Assembly: GCA_002501065.1 (NCBI GenBank)
Contig: DLRK01000207.1
Span: 1-37,791, forward strand
Direction: 5' to 3'
DNA: 37,791 nucleotides
Origin: Akkermansiaceae bacterium UBA7890
GTDB lineage: Bacteria; Verrucomicrobiota; Verrucomicrobiia; Verrucomicrobiales; Akkermansiaceae
Position 1 is the stretch's first letter; each line of letters starts with the position of its first letter. The translations under genes and the position numbers were made by a program. Positions 1 to 7,591 of the stretch are shown piece after piece. Below the pieces are notes generated by a model. The model saw only the letters and a list, made by a program, of their open reading frames with translations. It did not search any database and had not been told where the DNA came from.

Positions 1-810
1 TGCGGGTTCCGGAGTGGGCGCGGGATCGTTGGGAGTGTTCAGGCTGTCCGGAGCGTCGGCAGCAAGAAGGGGAACGTTGATTTTTGGTGGCGGTGGTTTG
101 GGCCGCGGGACGGTGGCGGGGAGCGCGACTCCGAGGGTTTCAAGACGAGCTTCTGTCCGGCGTTGACTCATGAAGCTGTTCTTGTCGTTCGGGTTGTTCG
201 CCTGCTCCAGCGCTTCGCGAGCAGCTTCCAGGTTGCCGGCCTTGCGTTCGTAGTCGCTGATCCGGGTGAGGGCGAGCGGGGCGATGTAGGCCGCTTTTGG
301 GTCGTCAGCAAGTTCCCGGAGCAGGGTGAGGCCTTTTTCATCCTCGCCCTCTTCCAGGAGGAAGGAGGCCAGTACCATGCGGGCACCTGGCTGGGCCGGG
401 TGATCCGGAGCGTCGGAGATGAAGGCGCGCAGGGTCTCCTTGGCATCCTCGTTTTCGCCCTCTTCCCAGAGCGACCGGGCCAGCTGCAACCGGGCCGTCC
501 CCGCTGCCGGGGTCCCGGGGTAGTCTTTCAGAACATGGCGGAAATCTCCCGGATCCTTGGACGCAACGAGGGCTTCCCCGGCGTCGATCGCCTTCTTCTT
601 TTTCAGGCCGTCAACAATGATGTAGGTCGAAACGCCAGTGATGAGCAGCAGGACGAGGACGATCAGCTTCTTTTGATGGGCATCGAGGAACTGTTCGAAC
701 TTGGAGGGTCCCTGTTCAATTTCGCCGAGGGGGGCGGGATGGTCGGACCCCTCCACCTGTTCGGGGAGGTTCGATGTTCCTTTGTCTTCGGACTTCTTTT
801 TCTCAGCCAT
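1..810 (-). CDS. Membrane-anchored tetratricopeptide-repeat protein (partial, runs off left edge)
   Basis: Reading the minus strand from the ATG at 810 gives about 270 codons with no stop before the window edge, so the C-terminus is missing. The N-terminal ~45 residues are polar and Lys/Glu-rich, then a single hydrophobic segment (about residues 48-67) is followed by KKKK, suggesting an N-in anchor. Residues ~75-225 contain helical repeats with TPR-like spacing (phrases such as GTAARLQLARSLWEEGENEDAKETL-type A/L/Y periodicity), resembling the YfgM/TPR_21 group of membrane-bound periplasmic TPR proteins. The visible tail is rich in proline. It is divergent from lpxB, starting 107 bases away. 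YfgM-like proteins are linked to envelope biogenesis, but function here is inference. The open plus-strand frame over the same bases is rejected as antisense. Confidence 0.72.
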   Translation of the reverse strand, partial: MAEKKKSEDKGTSNLPEQVEGSDHPAPLGEIEQGPSKFEQFLDAHQKKLIVLVLLLITGVSTYIIVDGLKKKKAIDAGEALVASKDPGDFRHVLKDYPGTPAAGTARLQLARSLWEEGENEDAKETLRAFISDAPDHPAQPGARMVLASFLLEEGEDEKGLTLLRELADDPKAAYIAPLALTRISDYERKAGNLEAAREALEQANNPNDKNSFMSQRRTEARLETLGVALPATVPRPKPPPPKINVPLLAADAPDSLNTPNDPAPTPEPA

Positions 811-916
811 GGATCAGCGGGGAAGTGTGCGTAGCGCGGGAGGGGCGGTGAATCAAGCCCTTGTGGCGGATTTCAGAGTTGTCGGGGCGACGGACCCGGG
901 TAGGTTCGCCCCGCAG

Positions 917-2062
917 ATGGCCCAGAAGCTCTATTTCGTGGCTGGAGAACACAGCGGCGATACCCGCGGGGCTGAACTGATGGAGGCGATACGGGCGGTG
1001 CGCCCGGAGTGGCAATTCTGTGGCCTGGGAGGGCCGAAAATGCGGAGTCTGGCAGGTTCCAGCGTGATTGACTGGGTGGAGGAAGCTGCGGTGGTGGGCT
1101 TCTGGGAGGTCCTCAAGCGCTACTCGTGGTTCAAGGGGCGTTTCGATGCAACCCACCGGGAAATCGAGAATCTGCGCCCTGACGCGGTGATCTTCGTCGA
1201 TTATCCCGGCTTTAACCTGCGGTTGGCCCGGTCCCTGCACGAGGGCGCAGGGCCTGCACGGCTGATCAACTTCATCAGCCCCCAGGTCTGGGCCTGGAAG
1301 AAGGATCGTATTCAAGGCATGGCGGACTGGCTCGATCTGATGCTCTGTCTCTTCCCGTTTGAGAAGGAGATATTCGAGAATGCCGGCCTGCCCACCGTCT
1401 GCATGGGCCATCCCATGGTGGATCAACTGGAAGCAGGGCGCATTGAGGCCCGGCGCGAGGAGAACCTGGTGGGGCTCTTTCCCGGTAGCCGCAAGAATGA
1501 GATCTCGCGGATTTTCCCCACCATGGTTGAGGCGGTCGCCCAACTGCATGAGAAATTTCCGGCGTGGAGGTTCGAAGCGTCGGCGGCTTCACAGCTCATG
1601 GAGGACCAGATGCGGTCCATTCTGGATGCTCACCCGGCGAAGCAGCTGCCCCTTGCGATTGTGCAGGGGCGCAGCCATGAGCTGATGCAGCGTGCCTGGA
1701 GCGGGGTGGTGACCAGCGGGACGGCCACCTTGGAGGCGTCCTACTACGGGTTGCCCTACTGCCTGGTCTACAAGGTGGCCTGGCTGACCTATCTGGCGGG
1801 ACGTGCGGTGGTAGATATCGAGCACTTGGGACTGGCCAATATTCTGGCTGGCCGCGAAATTGTACACGAGTTCATCCAGCACGAAGCCAACGCGGCCAAT
1901 ATCTCATCCTTTCTTGAGAGCGTGATGACCGACGAGATACGGTGGAGGGAACTTGAGCGCAACCTGCTGGATGCGGCAGCCAGACTGGGCGGCGGGGGAG
2001 CAGCGAAGGTTGCCGCCCAGGCCATTGTGGAACTGTTGGAAGGACAAAGCGATGGCGTCTGA
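917..2062 (+). CDS. lpxB: Lipid-A-disaccharide synthase
   Basis: LpxB condenses UDP-2,3-diacylglucosamine with lipid X to make the lipid A disaccharide at the inner face of the cytoplasmic membrane. From the ATG at 917 the protein is 381 residues, the normal family length; the frame is open upstream but those 72 codons overlap the 5' end of the divergent TPR gene and have no LpxB character. Visible family features: FVAGEHSGD near the N-terminus, FVDYPGFNLRLA, PQVWAWK in the middle, MGHPMVD, the GT-B donor-site stretch GLFPGSRKNEI, and TSGTATLEA. It overlaps the next gene by 11 bases, so the two are probably co-translated. This gene indicates a diderm, lipopolysaccharide-making organism. Confidence 0.96.
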   Translation: MAQKLYFVAGEHSGDTRGAELMEAIRAVRPEWQFCGLGGPKMRSLAGSSVIDWVEEAAVVGFWEVLKRYSWFKGRFDATHREIENLRPDAVIFVDYPGFNLRLARSLHEGAGPARLINFISPQVWAWKKDRIQGMADWLDLMLCLFPFEKEIFENAGLPTVCMGHPMVDQLEAGRIEARREENLVGLFPGSRKNEISRIFPTMVEAVAQLHEKFPAWRFEASAASQLMEDQMRSILDAHPAKQLPLAIVQGRSHELMQRAWSGVVTSGTATLEASYYGLPYCLVYKVAWLTYLAGRAVVDIEHLGLANILAGREIVHEFIQHEANAANISSFLESVMTDEIRWRELERNLLDAAARLGGGGAAKVAAQAIVELLEGQSDGV

Positions 2063-2795
2063 CTACGGGGACGGGATTCCCGAAGAGCGATCCAGGCCGA
2101 ACCCGGCCTGGAAGATCGCAATGGTGAGTGCGCCCGCCTTCCTCATTCTCTCCACCGCCTGGGCCCTCTGGATCTGGTGGAAGAAGTCGCAGGATGATTC
2201 GGTCGATCCGCGCCTCGCACTGGTCTCTGTCGCTGCCGAGGTGGAGGAACTGGAGGACAGCTTGCACAAGCTCTCCCAGGTTCTCGGGCCCCGCGATTGG
2301 AAGTCGGTGGAGGGCCGCATCAACATGCGCCGGGCCATTGCCCTCATTGAGGGCACTCTCAGCCCCCGCAACTACGGGTTCGCAGTGCAGACGGGGGAGC
2401 ATTTGGCTCACGCGGGTGAACGATGGCCTACGATCTGGGTCGATCTGACCGGGGTGAGCGATCCGATGCGGATCTTGCTCGTCAACGCAGCCTACGACCG
2501 GAGCGATGCGGCGGTCGCCTTGATCCTTGCGGTCGCGCGGGATCTGAGGGATGAGGAATTCGGCCCCACCATCCGGTTCGTGTTCCATCCTGCCCGGCTC
2601 TACCGTGGACAGGCGGAGGAGAAGTCGCTCACCGACATTCTGAGCAAGAATGAGCTCTACAGCGCCACCCTCGTTCCGGAGGGATCCGACGGGGGCGCCG
2701 GGTCAGCCCCGCGGGGACCGTGGAATGGTGCACAACTCAAGCCCCTTGCCGATGCCTTTGCCCAGCGGGTGCGGGAGAGTGCGAACGCTCGCTGA
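2052..2795 (+). CDS. Single-pass membrane protein with degenerate M28-peptidase-like domain
   Basis: 247 residues from the ATG at 2052, which lies inside the last codons of lpxB. One transmembrane segment (about residues 21-43, rich in A/L/W) follows a short charged N-terminus, so the rest is probably periplasmic. Residues ~125-180 read like the core of zinc aminopeptidases of the M28 family: a strand ILLVNAAYD where active members have G-A-H-Y-D, then SDAAVALILAVARDL, then TIRFVFHPA. The zinc-binding His is replaced by Ala and the downstream Glu-Glu pair is not evident, so catalytic activity looks unlikely. The M28 relation is my pattern reading, not a search result. Tight coupling to lpxB suggests an envelope role, unproven. 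Confidence 0.6.
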   Translation: MASDYGDGIPEERSRPNPAWKIAMVSAPAFLILSTAWALWIWWKKSQDDSVDPRLALVSVAAEVEELEDSLHKLSQVLGPRDWKSVEGRINMRRAIALIEGTLSPRNYGFAVQTGEHLAHAGERWPTIWVDLTGVSDPMRILLVNAAYDRSDAAVALILAVARDLRDEEFGPTIRFVFHPARLYRGQAEEKSLTDILSKNELYSATLVPEGSDGGAGSAPRGPWNGAQLKPLADAFAQRVRESANAR

Positions 2796-2873
2796 GGTCT
2801 GACCCGGCGACTGAGAAATGCCTTGATGCGGAGGAGGTCCCCGCGTATTTCTCCCGCCCCGAAGACTGATTTA

Positions 2874-2946
2874 GGGGCATTAGCTCAGTTGGTAGAGCGC
2901 TTCAATGGCATTGAAGAGGTCAACGGTTCGATTCCGTTATGCTCCA
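2874..2946 (+). tRNA. tRNA-Ala (anticodon GGC)
   Basis: A full cloverleaf can be folded. The 7-bp acceptor stem (2874-2880 with 2939-2945) includes a G3:U70 wobble, the hallmark alanine identity element. The D arm carries AGTTGGTAGA; the anticodon stem CTTCA/TGAAG holds loop ATGGCAT with anticodon GGC at 2907-2909, reading GCC/GCU alanine codons; the T arm AACGG/CCGTT has loop TTCGATT. The discriminator base is A2946. CCA is not encoded: the next bases are GTC. A perfect 9-bp inverted repeat surrounds the gene (see findings). Confidence 0.95.
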
Positions 2947-3065
2947 GTCTTCGTTCGACCTGAGAGGCCTATGAAGGGTGCGACACGAAGACGGGCCATC
3001 GCCTGCTGGTGCGCCTCTTCCTTCCACGACTGGGGATCCAGACACCACTCCTGACATGACCAATC

Positions 3066-3419
3066 ATGCCTGTTGAAGGACAAGAACTTGCCGTAACCTG
3101 CGCCAGGGCCGCTGAAAAAATTCTGGCGGAGGATATCCAGATCCTCGATTTGCAGGGGATCTCCACCCTGACGGACTTCATGGTGATCTGCTCCGGCACC
3201 TCCATGCCACACCTCAAGGCGATCATGCGGGACGTGGAGGCCAGGGTGCACGAGTGGACGGAGATCAAGCCGCTTTATGCGGAAGGTCGGGCCGACAGTC
3301 GCTGGGTGGTACTCGATTATGTCGATGTGATGGTGCACATCATGCATCAGGAGATGCGCGACCGGTACGGGTTGGAAGATCTCTGGGGCGATGCCGGGAT
3401 GGTTCAGTGGGAGAGTTGA
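3066..3419 (+). CDS. rsfS: Ribosome silencing factor RsfS
   Basis: 117 residues, the normal size for the RsfS/Iojap family, which binds ribosomal protein L14 and blocks subunit joining when nutrients are short. Family signatures are clear: AAEKILAEDIQILDLQGISTLTDFMVICSGTS, then HLKAIMRDVE, LYAEGRADSRWVVLDYVDVMVHIM and RDRYGLEDLWGDA. It lies 119 bases after tRNA-Ala and 69 bases before the cinA start, on the same strand, so rsfS and cinA are probably an operon, although a perfect palindrome sits between them. Confidence 0.96.
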   Translation: MPVEGQELAVTCARAAEKILAEDIQILDLQGISTLTDFMVICSGTSMPHLKAIMRDVEARVHEWTEIKPLYAEGRADSRWVVLDYVDVMVHIMHQEMRDRYGLEDLWGDAGMVQWES

Positions 3420-3455
3420 CGGAGGATCGCAGATCGCAAATGCGCCCTCTCTGCG

Positions 3456-3478
3456 ATTTGAGATTTGAAATCTCAAAT
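3456..3478. repeat. Perfect 11-bp palindrome between rsfS and cinA
   Basis: Left arm ATTTGAGATTT (3456-3466), one central G, right arm AAATCTCAAAT (3468-3478). The arms are exact reverse complements. Just upstream (3425-3445) related words such as GATCGCAGATCGCAAAT occur, giving the impression of a small AT-richer element dropped into GC-rich sequence. It ends 10 bases before the chosen cinA ATG and would sequester bases next to the GGAGG of that gene if folded in RNA. No T-run follows, so it is not a standard terminator. Confidence 0.75.
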
Positions 3479-3488
3479 GGAGGACCGG

Positions 3489-4733
3489 ATGGTTCTCCCC
3501 GTGCACATCGAACTGCTGACCACCGGAACGGAACTGCTCCTCGGGACCACTCAAAACACGCACGGAGCGTGGATTGGTCAGCGACTCCTGGGCCTGGGCC
3601 TGCGGATTGCCCGGCAGGTGACCGTGCCCGATGGGCAGGCCGTGGGCGGGGCCATGCGGACCGGTCTGGAGGAGGGGGAGGTCCTGGTTGTGACCGGAGG
3701 GCTTGGTCCGACCAGTGATGATCTCACCCGTGAGGCGCTCGCGGAGGTGCTCGGGTTGGAGATGATCGAAGATGAGGCGACCTTGCGCACCATTGAGGAA
3801 TTCTTTACCAGTCGCCAGCGGGTGATGGCGGAAGCCAATCGCAAGCAGGCCCTGGTGCCGGAGGGGGCGGACATTCTTGCCAATCCCAACGGGACGGCCC
3901 CGGGGCTCTATCTGCCTCCCGGGCTGAGTGGTGCGTGTAACTGTGCGGTATTTCTTCTGCCTGGTCCGCCGCGCGAGCTGTATCCGATGTTCGAGGCGGA
4001 GGTTGTGCCGCGCCTGCGGGCCCTCAGCGGAATCGAAGAGGTGCCTGACTGCCTGGAACTGAAGTTCGTCGGAATCGGGGAGAGCGATTTCCACCAGGGA
4101 GTGGACGAGCAGTTGGAGTCCATCGGGGGGCTGGAGCACGGCTACTGCGCACGTCCGGGAGAAGTGGACCTGCGACTCATCGGGACCCCGGAGGTCGTGC
4201 AGGAAGGGCGGCTGGTGGCGGAGGCGGCCTTTGCCCACGAACTGGTGAGCGATGATGGCGCTGACCTGGAAGAAGTGGTGGTGAGGCTCTTGACCGGGCA
4301 GGGGAAGACGGTGGCCGTTGCGGAGAGTTGCACGGGGGGACTCATTGCGTCGCGGATCACCGACGTTTCAGGATCCTCGGAAGTGTTTCGCTACGGGTTC
4401 GTGACTTACGCCAATGAGGCAAAGCACGATCTGGTCGGGGTGGAGCGGGAGGATCTGCTGGAGCACGGTGCGGTGAGCGAACCGGTGGCATGCCAGATGG
4501 CGGAGGGAGCTCTCCGGGTTGGCAAGGCGGACATGGCGGTGGCAGTGACCGGTATTGCGGGGCCGACCGGGGGGAGTGAAGGGAAGCCGGTGGGGACGGT
4601 TTTCCTGGGTCTGGCGGTGAGGGGGAGAGAGACCCGGGTGGTCAAGCAGTTCCATCCCTGGGGCCGCGATGCCTTCAAGCGCCAGGTGAGCCAGTCCGCC
4701 TTGAACCTGGTCCGGCGGGCGCTGGCGGGATAA
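3489..4733 (+). CDS. cinA: CinA family nicotinamide-nucleotide amidohydrolase
   Basis: Two-domain CinA, 414 residues from the ATG at 3489, preceded by GGAGG at 3479-3483; an in-frame ATG at 3465 lies inside a palindrome and is less likely. The N-terminal half is the molybdopterin-binding-like (COG1058) domain: IELLTTGTELLLG at the start, VVTGGLGPTSDDLTREALA, and PGPPRELYPMFE. The C-terminal ~160 residues form the NMN-deamidase domain: VAVAESCTGGLIASRITDVSGSSEVF, YANEAKHDLVGV, and AVTGIAGPTGGSEGKPVGTVF. The family recycles pyridine nucleotides by converting NMN to nicotinate mononucleotide (C-terminal domain) and has ADP-ribose pyrophosphatase activity in some members. The name CinA comes from competence-induced homologues; no competence link is visible here. 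Confidence 0.95.
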   Translation: MVLPVHIELLTTGTELLLGTTQNTHGAWIGQRLLGLGLRIARQVTVPDGQAVGGAMRTGLEEGEVLVVTGGLGPTSDDLTREALAEVLGLEMIEDEATLRTIEEFFTSRQRVMAEANRKQALVPEGADILANPNGTAPGLYLPPGLSGACNCAVFLLPGPPRELYPMFEAEVVPRLRALSGIEEVPDCLELKFVGIGESDFHQGVDEQLESIGGLEHGYCARPGEVDLRLIGTPEVVQEGRLVAEAAFAHELVSDDGADLEEVVVRLLTGQGKTVAVAESCTGGLIASRITDVSGSSEVFRYGFVTYANEAKHDLVGVEREDLLEHGAVSEPVACQMAEGALRVGKADMAVAVTGIAGPTGGSEGKPVGTVFLGLAVRGRETRVVKQFHPWGRDAFKRQVSQSALNLVRRALAG

Positions 4734-4847
4734 TGCAGATCCTCCAGCCCTGACAATACCGGGCAACGGGAGTCGGTCGAAGCTTCTCGCAGGATTGCAG
4801 AGGCGGAACCGGGCCGGCAGGGCCCGTTACAGGCGCGAAACCTCTTG

Positions 4848-5309
4848 TTACCTGTGATACCGTCGGACTTCGAACTCCGGATACTTCTCGACCACTTCGT
4901 AGTCGGGAAACTGATCTTCGAATTCCGGAAAGAGCGTGTCGCCTTCATGAGGTTCGTGGACCCATGAGACGAGCAGATCATCAAGGCGGGGAAGGAAAAG
5001 GGTGTAGATTTCCGCTCCTCCCATGATGAAGACGGTGGGGGTCTGGAGTTGGAGGGAGGCGAGGTCCTCGGGAGAGTGAATCACCTCCACTCCCTCGGCC
5101 GACCAGGAGTGGTCGCGGGTGAGAACGATGTTTTGCCGGCCTGGAAGTGGCCGACCGATCGAGTCGAAGGTCTTGCGTCCCATCACCACCGGGTGGCTGC
5201 TGGTGGTGCGCTTGAAAAACTTGAGATCCTCCGGGAAGTGCCAGGGAAGTTTGTTGTCCCGGCCGATGATCCGCTCCGGAGTCATGGCCACGATAGCGGT
5301 GAGGGTCAT
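4848..5309 (-). CDS. folA: Dihydrofolate reductase
   Basis: Reduces dihydrofolate to tetrahydrofolate with NADPH. At 153 residues it is of standard chromosomal type. Visible motifs: AIVAMTPERIIGRDNKLPWHFPEDLKFFK with the acidic catalytic residue at position 27 (Glu), VVMGRKTFDSIGRPLPGRQNIVLTR for NADPH binding, and FIMGGAEIYTLFLP near the C-terminal third. Its ATG overlaps the thyA stop by ATGA, so the two genes are translationally coupled; this is functionally sensible because thymidylate synthase makes the dihydrofolate that this enzyme recycles. Confidence 0.97.
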   Translation of the reverse strand: MTLTAIVAMTPERIIGRDNKLPWHFPEDLKFFKRTTSSHPVVMGRKTFDSIGRPLPGRQNIVLTRDHSWSAEGVEVIHSPEDLASLQLQTPTVFIMGGAEIYTLFLPRLDDLLVSWVHEPHEGDTLFPEFEDQFPDYEVVEKYPEFEVRRYHR

Positions 5310-6115
5310 ACCGAGACCTCCGCCTTGATATGGGGGTGCGGATCGTAGTCCTGGAGAGTGAAGTCCTCGAAACGAAATCCGTCAATTTCGCGGACCTCCG
5401 GGTTGATTCGCATGGTGGGCAGGGGACGGGGTTCGCGGGTGAGTTGCAGTTCCGCCTGCTCGAGGTGGTTCGAGTAGAGATGCATGTCCCCGAAGGAGTG
5501 CACGAAGTCGCGGGGTTCGTAGTCGAGAACCTGGGCGATCATCATGGTGAACAGGGAGTAACTCGCGATGTTGAAGGGGACCCCGAGGAAGAGGTCGGCA
5601 CTGCGCTGGTAGAGCTGGCACGAGAGCCCGGGACGCCCTCCTTGCGATTCATGCACGTAGAACTGGAAAAGGAGGTGGCAGGGCGGGAGGGCCATCTGGT
5701 CAACCTTTCCCACGTTCCAGGCCGAGACGATATGACGGCGTGAATGCGGCTTGTTCCTGAGGTCGTCGAGGAGGCGTGAAATCTGGTCGATGGGGTTGCC
5801 GTCTTCGGTCTGCCAGGCCCGCCACTGCTGTCCGTAGACCGGTCCGAGATCTCCGTTCTCGTCGGCCCATTCGTCCCAGATGCGCACCTTGTTTTCCTGC
5901 AGGTAGCGGATGTTGGTCTCGCCCATCAGGAACCAGAGGAGTTCATGGATGATGGAGCGCAGGTGGAGTTTCTTGGTGGTGAGGCAGGGGAATCCCTCGC
6001 GCAGGTCATAACGCACCTGACGACCGAAGACCGAGCGGGTGCCGGTGCCGGTGCGGTCGGCGCGCTCTTCGCCGTTTCTGAGAACATCACGGAGCAGGTC
6101 CAGATATTGCCGCAC
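5306..6115 (-). CDS. thyA: Thymidylate synthase (ThyA type)
   Basis: Converts dUMP to dTMP with methylene-tetrahydrofolate as methyl donor and reductant. 269 residues, starting with GTG at 6115 (MRQYLDLLRDVL is the family N-terminus). Conserved parts: RADRTGTGTRSVFG for phosphate binding, WDEWADENGDLGPVYGQQWRAW, the active-site ALPPCHLLFQFYV with the nucleophile at Cys146 (same number as in E. coli), SCQLYQRSADLFLGVPFNIASYSLF and HLYSNHLEQ. Upstream of the GTG lies a dispersed-repeat-like segment (6125-6158). No obvious Shine-Dalgarno is present. Coupled to folA by a 4-base overlap. Confidence 0.98.
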   Translation of the reverse strand: MRQYLDLLRDVLRNGEERADRTGTGTRSVFGRQVRYDLREGFPCLTTKKLHLRSIIHELLWFLMGETNIRYLQENKVRIWDEWADENGDLGPVYGQQWRAWQTEDGNPIDQISRLLDDLRNKPHSRRHIVSAWNVGKVDQMALPPCHLLFQFYVHESQGGRPGLSCQLYQRSADLFLGVPFNIASYSLFTMMIAQVLDYEPRDFVHSFGDMHLYSNHLEQAELQLTREPRPLPTMRINPEVREIDGFRFEDFTLQDYDPHPHIKAEVSV

Positions 6116-6124
6116 GGAATTCTC

Positions 6125-6158
6125 TTAACCACGAATGGGGCGAAAGACGCGAAAAAAA
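6125..6158. repeat. ACCACGAA-type dispersed repeat fragment upstream of thyA
   Basis: The stretch contains TTAACCACGAATGGGG followed by CGAAAGACGCGAAAAAAA, i.e. three CGAA words at 9-11 base spacing ending in a poly-A run. From general familiarity, repeats of the form ACCACGAA..CACGAA..CACGAA recur in intergenic regions of many unrelated bacteria, including Planctomycetes and Verrucomicrobia. Only one copy occurs in this window, so calling it dispersed is inference. It sits in the 113-base gap between thyA and the next gene. Confidence 0.4.
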
Positions 6159-6228
6159 TCAGGATGGGAACAACTTTACGGATGATGCGGAAGGATGCCT
6201 GGGGCGGGCTTTGCTCCACCTGGCGCCG

Positions 6229-6633
6229 TTAGTCGTCAGTGCGAGGCTTTCTCCGGAACTCCTTTTTCTGTCCGTGCTGCCGCTTGAGACCGACCTCACG
6301 CTGGCGTTGCCGACGGGAGCGCCGGCGTTTCTGGCGGCGGATTTTCTCAATGCGCTGACGGCGTTCGGATTTGCGGCCCTGTTCAATCTCCTCGATGCGA
6401 TCGCACAGCTCCCGGCGGGCAAGAAACCGGTTCATCTCGCGTGAGCGCTGGGCCTGGCACTTGATTTCGATCCCGCTCGGTCGGTGGTGGAGGTAGACGC
6501 AGGAGCTGGTCTTGTTGATTTTCTGTCCACCGTGTCCCGTTCCCCTGATGAATCGCTCAATGAGATCGTCTTCCAGGATCCCGATCTTCGCCATGCGGTG
6601 TTTCAGGGCGGCACGCTTGTCCTGTCCGATCAT
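6229..6633 (-). CDS. GGQ-domain peptide chain release factor-like protein (ArfB/MTRFR type)
   Basis: 134 residues containing only the peptidyl-tRNA hydrolysing domain of class I release factors: GTGHGGQKINKTSS with GGQ at residues 35-37, VYLHHRPSGIEIKCQAQRSREMNR, and a long Arg/Lys-rich C-terminal tail (about residues 88-134) that in ArfB enters the ribosomal mRNA channel. The codon-recognition domains of RF1/RF2 are absent. By family knowledge such proteins rescue ribosomes stalled without a stop codon. The N-terminal part before GGQ (KRAALKHRMAKIGILEDDLIERFIRG) is like the bacterial relatives of mitochondrial MTRFR (C12orf65) more than E. coli ArfB; that distinction is tentative. Its ATG overlaps the panB stop by 4 bases. 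Confidence 0.85.
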   Translation of the reverse strand: MIGQDKRAALKHRMAKIGILEDDLIERFIRGTGHGGQKINKTSSCVYLHHRPSGIEIKCQAQRSREMNRFLARRELCDRIEEIEQGRKSERRQRIEKIRRQKRRRSRRQRQREVGLKRQHGQKKEFRRKPRTDD

Positions 6634-7433
6634 GGCGCAGCCGGGGCTGGCACCGTGGAGCGTTCAGCGGACTGGCAATGGACGATGTAGTCCGAGACCG
6701 CCCTCCTGATTTCACCCGCCACATCGGCACGCTGCGTAGCGAAGGGCGGGACGAACCATGGATAAGAGCCGATCACGTCGGAGGTTACCGCAATCTCTCC
6801 ATCACAGCTATCCGTGCCACATCCGATTCCGATGGTGGGAATCCCGATGCTGGTGGTGACTTCGGCGGCAACCCCGGGCACCACGTTCTCGAGCACGATG
6901 CCGAAGCAACCAGCCTGCTCAAGTGCCTCCGCTCCTTTCAGGAGTGCTGAGATTTCGTCGGTTGACTTTCCCTTCGTCCTGTAGCCGCCCTCTTCCTTCA
7001 CCCGTTGCGGGAGCATGCCGAGGTGGCCCAGGACAGGGATGCCTTCCTCCACGATGGCCTTCACTTTCCCAGCCTGGCGGACTCCGCCTTCCAGTTTGAC
7101 TGCTTCCGCGCCGGCGTCCCCCAGGGCCCGGGCGGTTTCCACCGCCTCGGCTTCACTGTCGTAGGAGCGGATCGCGAAGTCGGCCACCAGAAGAGCCTCC
7201 CGGCAACCGCGGGCGGCGGCAGCCACATGGTGCAGCATGTGGTCGAGGGTGACATGGGTGGTGTCGGGAAAGCCGAGCACCACCATTCCCAGCGAGTCTC
7301 CCACCAGGATGAGATCCGTGCCCGCCTCATCCAGCAGGCGCGCAGTGGGATAGTCCCAGGCGGTGAGGGCAGCAATGGGCGGTCCCACCTCCTTCCGGGC
7401 GCGGAGGGCGGAACACTTGTCACTGACAGGCAC
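6630..7433 (-). CDS. panB: 3-methyl-2-oxobutanoate hydroxymethyltransferase
   Basis: First committed step of pantothenate synthesis: transfers a hydroxymethyl group from methylene-tetrahydrofolate to 2-oxoisovalerate. 267 residues from a GTG at 7433. Family features are AALTAWDYPTARLLDEAG, the metal/substrate site LILVGDSLGMVVLGF (Asp46-Ser47), TLDHMLHH, VKLEGG, IPVLGHLGMLPQ, and the C-terminal TIGIGCGTDSCDGEIAVTSDVIG. The gene uses the same folate cofactor pool as its thyA, folA and folK neighbours, which may explain the grouping. It shares a 4-base overlap with the downstream GGQ protein. Confidence 0.97.
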   Translation of the reverse strand: MPVSDKCSALRARKEVGPPIAALTAWDYPTARLLDEAGTDLILVGDSLGMVVLGFPDTTHVTLDHMLHHVAAAARGCREALLVADFAIRSYDSEAEAVETARALGDAGAEAVKLEGGVRQAGKVKAIVEEGIPVLGHLGMLPQRVKEEGGYRTKGKSTDEISALLKGAEALEQAGCFGIVLENVVPGVAAEVTTSIGIPTIGIGCGTDSCDGEIAVTSDVIGSYPWFVPPFATQRADVAGEIRRAVSDYIVHCQSAERSTVPAPAAP

Positions 7434-7591
7434 GGGAAATTCATAGCACCTCCCCGGGGGGATGCGAGTCCGGGGGAGTAAAAAGATGGTCGGATTGATG
7501 CGTTTCCCGGAGGTGCTTTCCGGTCCCCGTTCAGATCCCGCGCCCCGTCATTGGTGACCCCGGACCCCGACAACCGGTTGCCGCTACCCCG

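Noticed and set aside
163..834. Plus-strand 223-codon open frame
   Set aside because: Antisense to the TPR protein, which has a clear N-terminus, transmembrane segment and repeats on the minus strand.
2937..4238. Minus-strand 433-codon open frame
   Set aside because: Lies antisense over rsfS and cinA and has no family motif; a product of high GC content.
4810..4826. CGGGCC/GGCCCG hairpin in the cinA-folA convergent gap
   Set aside because: No T-run on either side; could assist termination but does not meet the standard pattern.
7449..7478. G/C hairpin upstream of panB
   Set aside because: The T-run lies on the wrong side for a minus-strand terminator and the plus strand has no gene ending there.
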